Positions 8,587 through 17,841 are shown, counted from the first letter of the stretch. The stretch is DNA of 64,000 nt from Halopseudomonas oceani (GCF_002903165.1 NZ_PPSK01000010.1:1-64000); one strand, 5' to 3'. Notes: generated by a model from the sequence alone, not told the origin. Numbers and translations are program-made.

Positions 8587-9726
8587 ATGCATATCGTTGC
8601 CGACGAAAATATCCCCCTGCTGCAGGCCTTCTTTGCCGATCAAGGTCGGCTGACGACGTTGCCCGGTCGTAGCATCCGCCGTGAGCATCTGCTGGACGCC
8701 GATGCGCTGCTGGTGCGTTCGGTAACGCGGGTTGACCCAGCGCTGCTCGAGGGCACGCCGGTACAGTTTGTCGGTACCTGCACCATTGGCACGGATCACC
8801 TGGATTTGCCGGGGCTGGCGACGGCAGGAATTACGGTTGCCAGCGCACCGGGCTGCAACGCCCGCGGTGTGGTCGAGTATGTGCTCAGTTGTCTGTTGAC
8901 CCTGTCGGAGCGAACCGGCCTGCCGTGGCGTGAGCGCCGGGTGGGTATCGTCGGTGTTGGCGAAGTGGGTAGTCGGCTGGCGGCAACGCTTGGTGCGCTG
9001 GGCGTGGAGTGCGTGCTGTGCGATCCGCCGCGGGCCGCTCGTGGCGAGGCCGGTTTTGTCGAGCTGGATGCGCTGCTGGCGCAGGTCGACGTGGTCAGTT
9101 GTCACGTCCCGCTGACCCGCAACGGCCCGGATGCAACCTGGCACCTGCTGGATGCGCCTCGGTTAATGGCGCTGCAGCACGGGACCTGGCTGATCAACAG
9201 TAGCCGGGGACCGGTGATCGACAATCATGCATTGTCTGTGCTGCTGGCTGAACGCCCCGATGTGCAGGTGGCGTTGGATGTATGGGAGCTGGAGCCGCAG
9301 GTCGATACCGCATTGCTCAAGCTGTGTGCGTTGGGAACGCCGCATATTGCCGGCTACAGTCTCGATGGCAAGCTACGCGGTACCGAGCAGATTTATCAGG
9401 CCTGGTGTCGGCACCGTGGTGAGCAGCCTCGGCTGACACTGCAGGCGCTGGCGCCGGAGGCGGGATGTGCGCAGCTGCAATTCAGCGCCGAGACGCCGGC
9501 CCAGTGGATGTTGGAAAAGGCGCTGCGTCAGGTGTATGACGTGCGTGATGATGATGCCCGGTTTCGGGCGATGATGATGCCGCTGGCCGGTCAGAGCACC
9601 GGGGCTGCATTTGATACGTTGCGCAAGGACTATCCGTTGCGTCGTGAGTGTCCGCAGGTGCGGATTCTGCACGCGGATGGGGAAGGGCAGGCCGCGCTGA
9701 TGGCGGCCGCCGGATTCAATGTTTAA
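8587..9726 (+). CDS. pdxB: Erythronate-4-phosphate dehydrogenase
   Basis: 379 residues from the ATG at 8587 (MHIVADENIPLLQAFF); a much longer open frame upstream is not conserved coding. It is a D-2-hydroxyacid dehydrogenase: the NAD site is VGIVGVGEVGSRLA (about residues 118-131), substrate and catalytic elements include GTCTIGTDHLD, INSSRGPVIDN, the Glu in ALDVWELEP and the His in GTPHIAGYS. The last hundred residues are the PdxB-specific dimerisation domain. It catalyses the second step of the DXP-dependent pyridoxal phosphate pathway, 4-phosphoerythronate to 2-oxo-3-hydroxy-4-phosphobutanoate. Its end overlaps a small convergent gene by 11 nt. Confidence 0.95.
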   Translation: MHIVADENIPLLQAFFADQGRLTTLPGRSIRREHLLDADALLVRSVTRVDPALLEGTPVQFVGTCTIGTDHLDLPGLATAGITVASAPGCNARGVVEYVLSCLLTLSERTGLPWRERRVGIVGVGEVGSRLAATLGALGVECVLCDPPRAARGEAGFVELDALLAQVDVVSCHVPLTRNGPDATWHLLDAPRLMALQHGTWLINSSRGPVIDNHALSVLLAERPDVQVALDVWELEPQVDTALLKLCALGTPHIAGYSLDGKLRGTEQIYQAWCRHRGEQPRLTLQALAPEAGCAQLQFSAETPAQWMLEKALRQVYDVRDDDARFRAMMMPLAGQSTGAAFDTLRKDYPLRRECPQVRILHADGEGQAALMAAAGFNV

Positions 9727-9904
9727 AGCGCGGTTGCGCAGCCACCCACTGACGGTCCAGTTGTTCGCAGGCGTGCTGGATCATCTGTTCAGTGATGGCG
9801 ATTTCACGGCCGTGTTCGTCGATGATGTGGCCACCGACACAGTGAGCCGGGTGAACCAGAATCTCGGCGGTTTCACGACAAGGTTTAAGGGCAGGCACGT
9901 TCAT
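9716..9904 (-). CDS. Small PA1571-like protein of unknown function
   Basis: 62 residues, MNVPALKPCRETAEILVHPAHCVGGHIID and on. The block GGHIIDEHGREIAITEQMIQHACEQLDRQW has the 'IID..G.E..IT..MI..A..' form of a small protein family found in pseudomonads, which I tentatively equate with the PA1571 family. No membrane segment, signal peptide or catalytic motif. It is a separate minus-strand gene that overlaps the 3' end of pdxB by 11 nt, and its promoter must lie in the 81 bp shared with the divergent kinase-like gene. Function unknown. Confidence 0.6.
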   Translation of the reverse strand: MNVPALKPCRETAEILVHPAHCVGGHIIDEHGREIAITEQMIQHACEQLDRQWVAAQPRFKH

Positions 9905-9985
9905 GGTTGTCTCCCGTTATCAGTCAGGTTCAGCCGCGTTGGCAGCTGAACGCAGGATATGGCATTGCCATGACGGATTTGTGAC

Positions 9986-11143
9986 ATGGAAAACCCGATA
10001 GCAGAGCATCACAACACCCGTTTTCGTCTGGGGTTGATTATCAACCCGCTGGCGGGGGTAGGCGGCCGTGCGGCGCTCAAGGGCTCCGATGGCGTGGCCG
10101 AGCAGGCGTTGGCCATGGGCGTTGAACCGCAGGCGCACAGCCGCGTCAGGCAGGCGCTGGCATCGCTGCTGCCGCTGCGCGATCGCATCCGATTGCTGGC
10201 TGCCCCTGGGGTGATGGGGGCTGATTTGCTGGCCGACATGGGCTTTGAGTGCGAGGTAGTCGGGGCGCTGTCTTGCCCACCGGAAACATCTGCTGAAGAC
10301 ACTGAGACCATTGCTCGGCAGATGAGTGATCAGGGTATTGATCTGTTGCTGTTTGCCGGTGGCGACGGGACCGCGCGTAACATCTGCAACCAGCTCGACG
10401 AGCGTCAGTTGGTGCTGGGTATTCCGGCGGGGGTCAAGATTCATTCCGGCGTGTATGCGGTCAATCCGCGGGCGGCCGGCGAGCTTGCTGCGCTGCTGGT
10501 GCAGGGCGAGTTGATTCGTCTGCGCGAGGCGGATGTGCGTGACATCGACGAGCAGGCCTTTCGTAATGGCCAGGTGCGCACCCGGCATTATGGCGAGCTC
10601 TCGGTGCCGGAGGAGGGGCGTTTCGTCCAACAGGTGAAGCAGGGCGGGCGGGAAGTGGAAACCCTGGTGCTCGACGACATCGCCGCCGGTCTGCAGGAAG
10701 AGCAGGATGACAGTACTGGCTGGATTCTCGGCCCCGGCTCTACCACCCTTGGGTTGCTGGAGGCGATGGGGCTGGAAGGGACGCTGCTGGGTGTCGATGT
10801 GTTGCTCGACGGTGAGCTAATCCTGCGCGATGCGACCGAGCAACAGCTCTGGGAGCTGGTCCGGCAAGGAGGGGACTGGCGCATTCTGGTTACCGCTATC
10901 GGTGGCCAGGGTCATATTCTCGGGCGTGGCAATCAGCAGTTGTCACCGCGCGTCATTCGCGCTGTCGGGCTCGAAAATTTGTTGGTGGTGGCCACCAAAA
11001 CCAAGCTGCGCAGTTTGTCCGGACGCCCGTTCCTGGTCGATACCGGTGACAGCCAGCTGGACAGCGAACTCAGCGGTCTGCGTCGGGTACTCAGCGGATA
11101 TCGAGAAGAAATGTTGTATCCGGTCAGCTGGAAGGCGGAGTGA
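9986..11143 (+). CDS. ATP-NAD kinase-like protein (COG3199/AcoX type)
   Basis: 385 residues. The N-terminal half begins RFRLGLIINPLAGVGGRAAL and carries the kinase-fold GGDGT motif in LLLFAGGDGTARNI (about residues 123-132), followed by GIPAGVKIHSGVYA. The C-terminal part has GPGSTTLGLLEAM and GGQGHILGRGNQQLS. This is the COG3199 branch of the NAD kinase/diacylglycerol kinase superfamily, distinct from NadK. The true phosphoryl acceptor is not established for this branch; AcoX members sit with acetoin genes, which is not the case here. It follows pdxB on the same strand after a 259-bp gap holding the small reverse gene. Confidence 0.85.
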   Translation: MENPIAEHHNTRFRLGLIINPLAGVGGRAALKGSDGVAEQALAMGVEPQAHSRVRQALASLLPLRDRIRLLAAPGVMGADLLADMGFECEVVGALSCPPETSAEDTETIARQMSDQGIDLLLFAGGDGTARNICNQLDERQLVLGIPAGVKIHSGVYAVNPRAAGELAALLVQGELIRLREADVRDIDEQAFRNGQVRTRHYGELSVPEEGRFVQQVKQGGREVETLVLDDIAAGLQEEQDDSTGWILGPGSTTLGLLEAMGLEGTLLGVDVLLDGELILRDATEQQLWELVRQGGDWRILVTAIGGQGHILGRGNQQLSPRVIRAVGLENLLVVATKTKLRSLSGRPFLVDTGDSQLDSELSGLRRVLSGYREEMLYPVSWKAE

Positions 11144-11240
11144 AGCAGGGCAGTCGTCGCCCGATTAGGGTAATTTGCTGATAACGCTCCGCTGAAGACA
11201 TCGGTCCGCGGGTATTGTCATCTTCCGCTACAAGGCAGCA

Positions 11241-11747
11241 ATGAACAGACGCGATATCAAGAAGGCCCATGAGCAAAGTGTGATTCGTTCCTTCAAACAT
11301 TACCTGGAACGTGCTGGACGAACGTTGTCGATTGTCGGTTATCCGGACCCGCCGGATGCAGTTGTCGTGCTTGATGGCACGCCCAGCTGGATCGAGATTA
11401 CCGATGCGTTTATTGGTGCTGACTTTGCCCGTAGCCTGACCAGTTTTGCTGCCGATGATGTGGAGTACATTCCCGTTGGGCGCGGAGTCGCACTCAACCC
11501 GGACGAAAGCTTCATCGAGGAGGTCGTTGCGGTGGTTGAGAAGAAGTACGCCAAGGCGTCCATTACTGAGGTGTTTGAGTCCAGCGGTGCGGGTATTTTG
11601 CTGGTGGGGCTGTATTCCCCCTTTGTATTTGAGCGAGAGGTTGAGCATATTGTCGGGGTTTTATCAGCCATCAGGCAGCAGCACGATGATCGCTTCAGCG
11701 AACTCTACGTCTACAATGCGGCGCATGACTTTTTCCCGGTTCCGTGA
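11241..11747 (+). CDS. Hypothetical protein with a possible PD-(D/E)xK-like nuclease fold
   Basis: 168 residues, no signal peptide or membrane segment. I do not recognise a named family. The segment [13 protein letters not shown] followed eight residues later by WIEITDAF resembles the D-P-P-D ... E-x-T arrangement seen in divergent restriction-endonuclease-fold proteins; a Glu near residue 11 could be the helix-one acid. The usual catalytic Lys after the Glu is absent (Thr here). The rest is alternating beta and helix, ending [14 protein letters not shown]. It ends 13 nt before the secreted esterase gene, so the two may be co-transcribed. Nuclease activity is only an inference. Confidence 0.6.
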   Translation: MNRRDIKKAHEQSVIRSFKHYLERAGRTLSIVGYPDPPDAVVVLDGTPSWIEITDAFIGADFARSLTSFAADDVEYIPVGRGVALNPDESFIEEVVAVVEKKYAKASITEVFESSGAGILLVGLYSPFVFEREVEHIVGVLSAIRQQHDDRFSELYVYNAAHDFFPVP

Positions 11748-11760
11748 GCCCGGTGGCTGC

Positions 11761-12462
11761 ATGAGGTGGCTGCTGTTGGTCCTGTGCGTGCTGTTTCCGG
11801 CCGTGAGCAACGCGGATTGCGTGGTGTTGCTGCATGGCCTGGCAAGAACACCTGACTCGATGGATGCGCTGCAGGAGGCATTGGTCGAAGAGGGGTATGC
11901 GACCATCAACGACGGCTACCCTTCACGCGACTACGCCATTGAGCCGCTGGCCGAGATGGCCATTGCCCCGGCTATTGCCAGGTGCCCCGCAGACGGACAA
12001 ATTCACTTTGTTACCCATTCCCTGGGCGGGATTCTGGTTCGCCAGTATCTGGGTACCCATCAGCTGGAACGCCTCGGCAGGGTGGTGATGCTGGGGCCGC
12101 CCAATGGCGGTAGCGAAGTGGTCGATGAGCTGGGCGATGTGCCGGGTTTTCACTTCCTCAATGGCGATGCGGGTATGCAGCTCGGCACGGGGACAATGAG
12201 TGTCCCTAATACCCTTGGCAAGGCCGATTTCGACGTTGGCATCATTGCGGGCACCCGTAGCGTGAATCTGTTCCTCTCAACGCTGATTCCGGGGCCAAAC
12301 GACGGCAAGGTGTCCACGGAAAACACCAAGTTGGAGGGGATGCGCGACTATATCGAGCTGCCCGTTACTCATACCTTCATGATGAGCAACCAGAAGGTCA
12401 TCGCGCAGGTCATTGCTTTCCTTGGGACTGGCAGCTTCGAGCACGTGGATGCGGCGGAATGA
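11761..12462 (+). CDS. Secreted alpha/beta hydrolase (lipase/esterase-like)
   Basis: 233 residues from the ATG at 11761. A signal peptide [18 protein letters not shown] is followed at once by the hydrolase core: [13 protein letters not shown] (oxyanion HG), the nucleophile elbow [14 protein letters not shown] (Ser near residue 87) and [12 protein letters not shown], a pattern typical of bacterial triacylglycerol-lipase/PGAP1-like esterases. A candidate acid is in [11 protein letters not shown] and the catalytic His in LPVTHTFMM. Periplasmic or secreted. 13 nt downstream of the 168-aa gene and 10 nt upstream of the L7/L12-like gene, so probably part of a small operon. Substrate unknown. Confidence 0.85.
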   Translation: MRWLLLVLCVLFPAVSNADCVVLLHGLARTPDSMDALQEALVEEGYATINDGYPSRDYAIEPLAEMAIAPAIARCPADGQIHFVTHSLGGILVRQYLGTHQLERLGRVVMLGPPNGGSEVVDELGDVPGFHFLNGDAGMQLGTGTMSVPNTLGKADFDVGIIAGTRSVNLFLSTLIPGPNDGKVSTENTKLEGMRDYIELPVTHTFMMSNQKVIAQVIAFLGTGSFEHVDAAE

Positions 12463-12472
12463 AGGCACAAGT

Positions 12473-12727
12473 ATGAAAAGGGAACTGGATGTCCAGGTTG
12501 TGAGCGCGCTGCAGGACGGCCGTAAAATCGAGGCAATCAAGCTGCTGCGAGAGCAGCGCGGGATCGGCTTGAAAGAGGCTAAGGAGGTCATTGAGGAGTA
12601 CTGTGAGCAACATGGACTGAACAGCTCCTCACGGGTGCCGGAAGGAGGCGGTGGGCTGGTGCTGATAGGTGTGTTGGTGGTGCTTGGCTATCTGATCTAT
12701 CGCTATGTGTTTGGGTCGGCGGTCTGA
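12473..12727 (+). CDS. Membrane-anchored protein with ribosomal L7/L12 C-terminal-like domain
   Basis: 84 residues from the ATG at 12473 (MKRELDVQVVSALQDG). Residues 6-40 contain ALQDGRKIEAIKLLREQRGIGLKEAKEVIE in the genomic frame, the helix-turn-helix core shared with the C-terminal domain of ribosomal protein L7/L12. After a Ser/Gly-rich link there is one membrane span, GLVLIGVLVVLGYLIYRYVF, at the C-terminus. Such proteins are common in bacteria but have no clear role; in L7/L12 the same surface contacts translation factors. It lies 10 nt after the esterase gene, suggesting co-transcription. Confidence 0.75.
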   Translation: MKRELDVQVVSALQDGRKIEAIKLLREQRGIGLKEAKEVIEEYCEQHGLNSSSRVPEGGGGLVLIGVLVVLGYLIYRYVFGSAV

Positions 12728-12916
12728 GCTGGTGGACTATCAAAACAACAAGCGGCTTTTGCAGAAGTGCTTCGTTGCTGTCGAGCCATTTTGTGCACTT
12801 TCATCGCCCTGGTTGGTTCTGCACTAGCTAAACGACGGCGTTCACGCGGTCAGGGAGAATCAGGCTTACCATTCCTGATGGGCAACGGTGGTGAGCGCAC
12901 GCAAGGGAGTGGCTTC

Positions 12917-14479
12917 ATGAGAAAAATCATTTTGGCGGCAGTGCTTTTGTCGCAGCTGGCCGGTTGTTCCAACTCGGAGGAGGAGGCCCGCACGCTGCTC
13001 AATCATGCTATTCAAGATTGGGATAGAGGCGAGTTGGCGTCAGCGGTTCAGGCGTTCGACCAGATAGAAGAGCAGTATCTGCATACCGCTGCAGCTACCG
13101 ATGCCTTGAAGGAGCGAGCAGCGCGGGTTGATAACTACCGCCTTGGGTTCGGCCCGGAAGCAAATCAGCGGCGCAACCAGGGGATGGTGTCACGTGATGT
13201 TCTCCAGCACCTTGAAGCGGTACACCAGCGTAGCGGACGTTACCCGGCCGGGTTAAGTGAAGGGGAAGACGCCTATCAGGGCCAGTTTGCCGCGTATCTT
13301 GAGCACTGCAGCTACCAGAGCAGGTTACCGCAGTACGGCTACCAGCTTGATTGCAGCAAGGCGGATGTTGCCTATCAACAGGAGCAGATGCGCAACGCGC
13401 GGTCCGTCGGTGGTCGGCACCTGCGTCGATCCGGTGATGCTGGGGCGGGCGAAGCCATCAAATTTGCTGGTGATCTGCTGCCCGCAGCCAGCACCTGGGG
13501 CTCACGCCTTAACCCCTCTGGAGACATCCCCACCGGGCAGTTTCAGGCTTTCTATATCAATACCAAGCAACCGCAGCAGGTGATTGCCACAGAGACCGTG
13601 GATAACATCGCGATCAACTATGTTCGGGACGATTTTCACGGCATCGAATCGGGCGACTTCGGTGGCTATTGGGTAGGCAACCTCATGTTTGAGGAGCCGA
13701 CTGTGAAGCGGATTTCGGTCAGTCAGAGCTGGGCCAAGTCACGCGTTCTGATTGATGGTCGGGTGCTCTATGAGGGCGGCTCCGATCAGTCGATGCTGTA
13801 TCGCTTTGAACCGGGTGTGCACAAACTGGAGGTCGAGTACGTCAACAACTGGCATACCACCGAGTTCAACGTGGATATCGGCAGCGAACAGACCTATCTC
13901 GAGGTCAGTGAGGTTCGCGCACGCCTGGGTGAAGCGCTGCCGGCGGACGTGACCCTGTATTACGCTGGGGTCTATGAGAGCAGTGCGCAGGACCTGTCCA
14001 TCGTGCTGAATCTGGAGCGCACAGAAGGGCCGGTCGCGCTGGTCCTGAGCTCCTACAGCCCGGTCAGGTGGTACCTGTCCAATCCGTTTGGTGTTGACGT
14101 CAGAGCAGTGGTGTACGGCGCCTACAAGCCGGGCTCCAGGCTGGACGGCGACCTGCCCGAGTCACTGCTCAGATTGCCGGCTAAATCCCGGATCGGCTCC
14201 TACCGCGTGCGTGAAGACTGTAGTTGTACTGCTGGTACATTCCATTGTTCCGGCGGAAGTTTGGGGCCGACGCTGAGTGCGCTGAAAGGATTGACGGGCG
14301 TGTCGCTGAGCGGATTTTCCGGTAGCTATTCGGCATCCGCGTTGGCGGTTCCAGCCACCCGGATTGACGAGGCGTTTCTGGCTCAATTGGCGGCTGATGA
14401 AGGGAACATTGCTTCGCAGCGTGCCGCTTGCAAGGCAGAAAATGACCCTGATTTCGAGACGCTGCTGGGTGAGCCCTGA
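12917..14479 (+). CDS. Large lipoprotein of unknown function
   Basis: 520 residues from the ATG at 12917. The N-terminus MRKIILAAVLLSQLAGC has a textbook lipobox (LAGC), so it is a lipoprotein. Residues about 20-75 look like a tetratricopeptide-type helical repeat (AIQDWDRGELASAVQAFDQIE). Near residue 270 a beta-rich PEGA-like region follows, with VLIDGRVLYEGG and RFEPGVHKLEVEYVNNW. A late cysteine-containing stretch (REDCSCTAGTFHCSGGS) may form disulfides. No family name is recognised. It is followed by a bidirectional terminator shared with htpX. The gene may sit in an envelope structure, but the evidence is only topology. Confidence 0.65.
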   Translation: MRKIILAAVLLSQLAGCSNSEEEARTLLNHAIQDWDRGELASAVQAFDQIEEQYLHTAAATDALKERAARVDNYRLGFGPEANQRRNQGMVSRDVLQHLEAVHQRSGRYPAGLSEGEDAYQGQFAAYLEHCSYQSRLPQYGYQLDCSKADVAYQQEQMRNARSVGGRHLRRSGDAGAGEAIKFAGDLLPAASTWGSRLNPSGDIPTGQFQAFYINTKQPQQVIATETVDNIAINYVRDDFHGIESGDFGGYWVGNLMFEEPTVKRISVSQSWAKSRVLIDGRVLYEGGSDQSMLYRFEPGVHKLEVEYVNNWHTTEFNVDIGSEQTYLEVSEVRARLGEALPADVTLYYAGVYESSAQDLSIVLNLERTEGPVALVLSSYSPVRWYLSNPFGVDVRAVVYGAYKPGSRLDGDLPESLLRLPAKSRIGSYRVREDCSCTAGTFHCSGGSLGPTLSALKGLTGVSLSGFSGSYSASALAVPATRIDEAFLAQLAADEGNIASQRAACKAENDPDFETLLGEP

Positions 14480-14536
14480 ACGGGGTTGTCATTGGACGAA
14501 ACGCTTCAGACAGCGCGGGTGGTTTGAAACAAAAAA

Positions 14537-14566
14537 GGGATCAGGTGAAGCACCTGATCCCTTTCT
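14537..14566. terminator. Bidirectional intrinsic terminator
   Basis: GGGATCAGGTG/CACCTGATCCC stem with an AAG loop at 14537-14561, preceded by A6 and followed by TTTCTTTT. It lies between the convergent lipoprotein gene and htpX and can serve both. Confidence 0.85.
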
Positions 14567-14583
14567 TTTAGCCGTTCAACAAC

Positions 14584-15477
14584 TCAGCGGTAGTTGCCGG
14601 CACGCAGCGCGGCGATGCGCTCATCTAGCGGCGGGTGGCTCATCAGCAGGCCCGCGAGGCCGTTCTTCAGGCCACCGTTGATACCGAAGGCAGTCATCTC
14701 GCCGGGCAGCTCAACCGGAATGCCTTGCTCGGCTTTCAGATGCTCCAGCGCTGCGATCATGGCACCGGCACCGGCCAGCTGGGCGCCGGCGGCATCGGCG
14801 CGGAACTCACGCTGACGGGAGAACCACATCACAATGATGCTGGCCAGAATACCCAGCACCAGCTCGGCGAAGATGGTGGCGATAAAGTACCCGATGCCGG
14901 GGCTGTCACTCTCGTTTTTGAATACCGCGCGATCAACGAAGTTACCGATGATGCGGGCAAAGAACATGACGAAGGTGTTTACCACGCCCTGGATCAGCGA
15001 CAGGGTGACCATGTCGCCATTGGCTACGTGACCGATCTCGTGCGCCATAACGGCCTTCACCTCGGCCGGGCTGAAGCGCTGCAGCATGCCTTCGGAGACA
15101 GCAACCAGCGACGCATTCTTGTTCCAGCCGGTCGCGAAGGCGTTTGGTGCGCGGGAAGGGAAGATCGCGACTTCCGGCATGCCGATACCGGCGGTGCGCG
15201 CCAGCTCTTCAACAGTGCTCACCAGCCAGCGCTCCTGCTGGGTTTGCGGCTGTTCAATCACGCGGGCACCGGTGCTGCGCTTGGCCATCCACTTGGACAG
15301 GAACAGCGAAACGAAGGAGCCGGCAAAACCGAATACGGCACAGAAGATCAGCAGCGACTGAAGGTTCATGCCGCCCTGGCCGTCGTGGACGCTGCCGACG
15401 CCCAGGAGACTGAGAGTGACACTGGCGACCAGGATTACAGCCACGTTGGTAGCCAGAAACAACAGAATTCGCATCAT
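14584..15477 (-). CDS. htpX: Membrane metalloprotease HtpX
   Basis: 297 residues. Two membrane segments at the start (about 4-24 and 40-60), the zinc site [15 protein letters not shown] (HExxH near residues 140-144), two further membrane segments and the third ligand region [13 protein letters not shown]. HtpX degrades misfolded inner-membrane proteins together with FtsH. The ATG pair at 15477/15474 fits family N-termini ([15 protein letters not shown]). It ends at the shared terminator at 14537-14566. In PAO1, as I recall, htpX is likewise next to a hypothetical gene and the aminotransferase. Confidence 0.95.
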   Translation of the reverse strand: MMRILLFLATNVAVILVASVTLSLLGVGSVHDGQGGMNLQSLLIFCAVFGFAGSFVSLFLSKWMAKRSTGARVIEQPQTQQERWLVSTVEELARTAGIGMPEVAIFPSRAPNAFATGWNKNASLVAVSEGMLQRFSPAEVKAVMAHEIGHVANGDMVTLSLIQGVVNTFVMFFARIIGNFVDRAVFKNESDSPGIGYFIATIFAELVLGILASIIVMWFSRQREFRADAAGAQLAGAGAMIAALEHLKAEQGIPVELPGEMTAFGINGGLKNGLAGLLMSHPPLDERIAALRAGNYR

Positions 15478-15638
15478 GAGGGTATCTATTCCTATCGAAT
15501 GAAAACAGGCAGTTGCAGCCGTCTGGCAGAGCCGCTGGCCGCATGCATGGGGCTTATATTGGGCGAAAGCCGGCGTCTTTCAACGGCGACTCTATGACAA
15601 AACGTGTCGTACTGAGGTTCCGCAAGAAACGGCTGTGA

Positions 15639-16064
15639 TCAGCGCCGAAAGCACTGCTGCACTGCGTCAAAGATTTCGTTGCTGGAGCCACTGCGCAGGG
15701 CGTCGCGCAGGCGTTGGGCAAGGGTTGCCTGTTGGCGCGCGACACTGGCTGGCAAGTCTGACTGTAAACGCTGTGGGTCAGGCGCGGAGAGGAGGGTAAA
15801 GGCACGCTCGGTCAGGCAACACTGGTCGATTGCTTCCTGGCGGATGGTGTCGGTGTAACGCAGGAAGCCTTCGTTGGCCAGCCATATCATGGCGCTGAAA
15901 CAGGCCATGTGGCGTGGTGCGGGAACGCCGAAGGCATCGGGTTCATGCTCGCCGATCAGGTCAACGACAAACAGGCTGCCGGGCTGAGGGAAACGGTTGT
16001 AAAGCGCCACCAGGATGCGGGCAACATCCTGGTGGAAGTCCTCGATATGAAGGTCGGCGGCCAC
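15639..16064 (-). CDS. Conserved hypothetical protein downstream of alaA
   Basis: 141 residues, soluble, no signal peptide. It begins MAADLHIEDFHQDVARILVALYNRFP, with later CLTERAFTLLSAP, a helix-rich pattern that could be a winged-helix-like fold, but I recognise no motif. It starts 5 nt after the alaA stop, so the two are one operon. The same pair (aminotransferase then small hypothetical, then htpX) is found in other pseudomonads, as far as I recall. Function unknown. Confidence 0.7.
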   Translation of the reverse strand: MAADLHIEDFHQDVARILVALYNRFPQPGSLFVVDLIGEHEPDAFGVPAPRHMACFSAMIWLANEGFLRYTDTIRQEAIDQCCLTERAFTLLSAPDPQRLQSDLPASVARQQATLAQRLRDALRSGSSNEIFDAVQQCFRR

Positions 16065-16069
16065 AGAGG

Positions 16070-17281
16070 TTACTGCCGGTAACTCTTGAGGAAGTTGGCG
16101 ATACGACCGATAGCCATTTCCAGATCATCCTTGCGCGGCAGCGAAACGATACGGAAATGGTCAGGCCACGGCCAGTTGAAGGCGGTGCCCTGGACGATCA
16201 GGATCTTTTCCTGCAGCAGCAGGTCGAGCACCATCTTCTCGTCGTTGTGGATCGGATACACCTTCGGATCAAGGCGCGGGAACAGATACAGCGCGCCCTT
16301 GGGTTTGGTGCAGCTGACGCCGGGGATGTCATTGAGCATTTCCCAGGCGGTGTCACGTTGCTCCAGCAGGCGGCCGCCCGGCAGGATCAGATCGTTGATG
16401 CTCTGGTATCCGCCAAGTGCGGTCTGAATGGCGTGCTGTGACGGTACGTTGGCACACAGGCGCATGGAAGCGAGGATTTCCAGACCTTCCAGGTAGCTGG
16501 TGGCGTGCTGCTTCGGACCGCTGATGATCATCCAGCCAGAGCGGAAACCGGCAACCCGGTATGACTTGGACAGACCGTTGAAGGTCAGGCAAAGCACGTC
16601 GGGGGCGACGGAAGCCAGCGACTCGTGGACGGCGCCGTCGTACAGGATCTTGTCGTAGATCTCGTCGGCGAACAGGATCAGGTTGTGCTCGCGCGCGACC
16701 TGGGCGAGTTGCTCCAGCACTTCACGCGGATAGACTGCACCGGTCGGGTTGTTCGGGTTGATCACGACCATCGCCCGGGTGTTGGGGGTGATCTTGCTGC
16801 GGATATCGTCGATATCCGGGTACCAGTCGGACTGCTCGTCGCACAGGTAGTGTACGGGCTTGCCGCCGGACAGGCTGACCGACGCGGTCCACAGCGGATA
16901 GTCCGGTGCCGGGATCAACACCTCGTCGCCGTTGTTGAGCAGGCCCTGCATGGACATGACAATCAGCTCGGATACGCCGTTTCCGAGGTAGATGTCGTCA
17001 ATGCCCACGCCTGGAATATTCTTGGTCTGGGTGTAGTGCATGACAGCCTTGCGGGCTGAGAATAAGCCGCGCGAGTCGCTGTAGCCCTGGGCGGTAGGCA
17101 GGTTCAGAATCACGTCCTGGAGAATTTCCTCCGGCGCTTCAAAACCAAAGGGTGCAGGGTTGCCAATGTTCAACTTGAGAATGCGGTGGCCTTCTTCCTC
17201 GAGGCGCTTGGCGTGCCGCAGAACGGGCCCGCGAATGTCATAACAGACATTGGCCAATTTGTTGGACTTGCTAACCTGCAT
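16070..17281 (-). CDS. alaA: Glutamate-pyruvate aminotransferase AlaA
   Basis: 403 residues, the usual length. Class I/II fold: N-terminal DIRGPVLRHAKRLEEEG, cofactor phosphate region NGVSELIVMSMQG, Asn and Asp in INPNNPTGAVYP and LFADEIYDKILYDG, and the PLP lysine in FNGLSKSYRVAGFRSGWM (about residue 240). The carboxylate-binding Arg is in FRIVSLPRKDD. AlaA makes most alanine from pyruvate and glutamate in E. coli. It is divergent from msrB and is followed by the 141-residue gene. The assignment to AlaA rather than another aminotransferase of this class rests on overall likeness. Confidence 0.9.
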   Translation of the reverse strand: MQVSKSNKLANVCYDIRGPVLRHAKRLEEEGHRILKLNIGNPAPFGFEAPEEILQDVILNLPTAQGYSDSRGLFSARKAVMHYTQTKNIPGVGIDDIYLGNGVSELIVMSMQGLLNNGDEVLIPAPDYPLWTASVSLSGGKPVHYLCDEQSDWYPDIDDIRSKITPNTRAMVVINPNNPTGAVYPREVLEQLAQVAREHNLILFADEIYDKILYDGAVHESLASVAPDVLCLTFNGLSKSYRVAGFRSGWMIISGPKQHATSYLEGLEILASMRLCANVPSQHAIQTALGGYQSINDLILPGGRLLEQRDTAWEMLNDIPGVSCTKPKGALYLFPRLDPKVYPIHNDEKMVLDLLLQEKILIVQGTAFNWPWPDHFRIVSLPRKDDLEMAIGRIANFLKSYRQ

Positions 17282-17423
17282 GGTGCTTACCTTGTCGATC
17301 CAGGGCTGAGTAGGGTGTGTCGGGGAGGCGATTGAAGACTTCCCTGAGCGCGCGTAAAGCGCCCATCATACGTGCTGCGTGGGCGAGTGGGAAAGCCCGA
17401 TTATGGTTATCCGGAGTGATTTG

Positions 17424-17822
17424 ATGAACAAGATCAGCAAGAGTGAATCCGAGTGGCGCGAACAGCTGTCTGATACCCAGTTTCAGGTGTGCCGCCTGAA
17501 GGGAACAGAACGGCCGTTTACCGGCGCCTACTACCGCAACAGTACCCCCGGTGTGTACCACTGCATCTGTTGCGATGCGGCATTGTTCGATACCGATACC
17601 CAGTTTGATGCCGGTTGTGGCTGGCCGAGTTATTACCAGCCGGTGCGTCCGGAGGTGGTTGAGGAGCACGAGGACTTCAGCCATGGCATGCACCGCACCG
17701 AGGTAACCTGCTCCCAATGTGACGCGCATCTGGGGCACGTCTTCCCGGACGGGCCGCCACCGACCGGGCTGCGCTACTGCATCAACTCGGTCTGCCTGCG
17801 ACTGGAGCCTCGAGACGGGTAA
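17424..17822 (+). CDS. msrB: Peptide methionine-(R)-S-oxide reductase
   Basis: 132 residues from the ATG at 17424 ([15 protein letters not shown]); ATGs further upstream would add non-family residues. Features: [10 protein letters not shown], the zinc cysteines in [11 protein letters not shown] and [25 protein letters not shown], and the catalytic Cys in [11 protein letters not shown]. It repairs the R form of methionine sulfoxide in cytosolic proteins. It is followed 94 nt later by gpx and the peroxide-sensing regulator ospR, which together form an oxidative-stress group. Confidence 0.95.
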   Translation: MNKISKSESEWREQLSDTQFQVCRLKGTERPFTGAYYRNSTPGVYHCICCDAALFDTDTQFDAGCGWPSYYQPVRPEVVEEHEDFSHGMHRTEVTCSQCDAHLGHVFPDGPPPTGLRYCINSVCLRLEPRDG

Positions 17823-17825
17823 TTG

Positions 17826-17837
17826 ATTGCGCGCAAT
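17826..17837. promoter_or_regulatory. Perfect 12-bp palindrome, candidate OspR/OhrR-type operator
   Basis: ATTGCGCGCAAT lies immediately after the msrB stop and 4 nt before the -35 of a good promoter for gpx-ospR. MarR-family peroxide regulators bind short AT-flanked palindromes at their own promoters, so OspR is the natural candidate binder. Confidence 0.5.
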
Positions 17838-17841
17838 TTTG

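Noticed and set aside
14635-15597. A 320-residue open frame on the plus strand
   Set aside because: Antisense shadow of htpX, which has a clear HExxH site.
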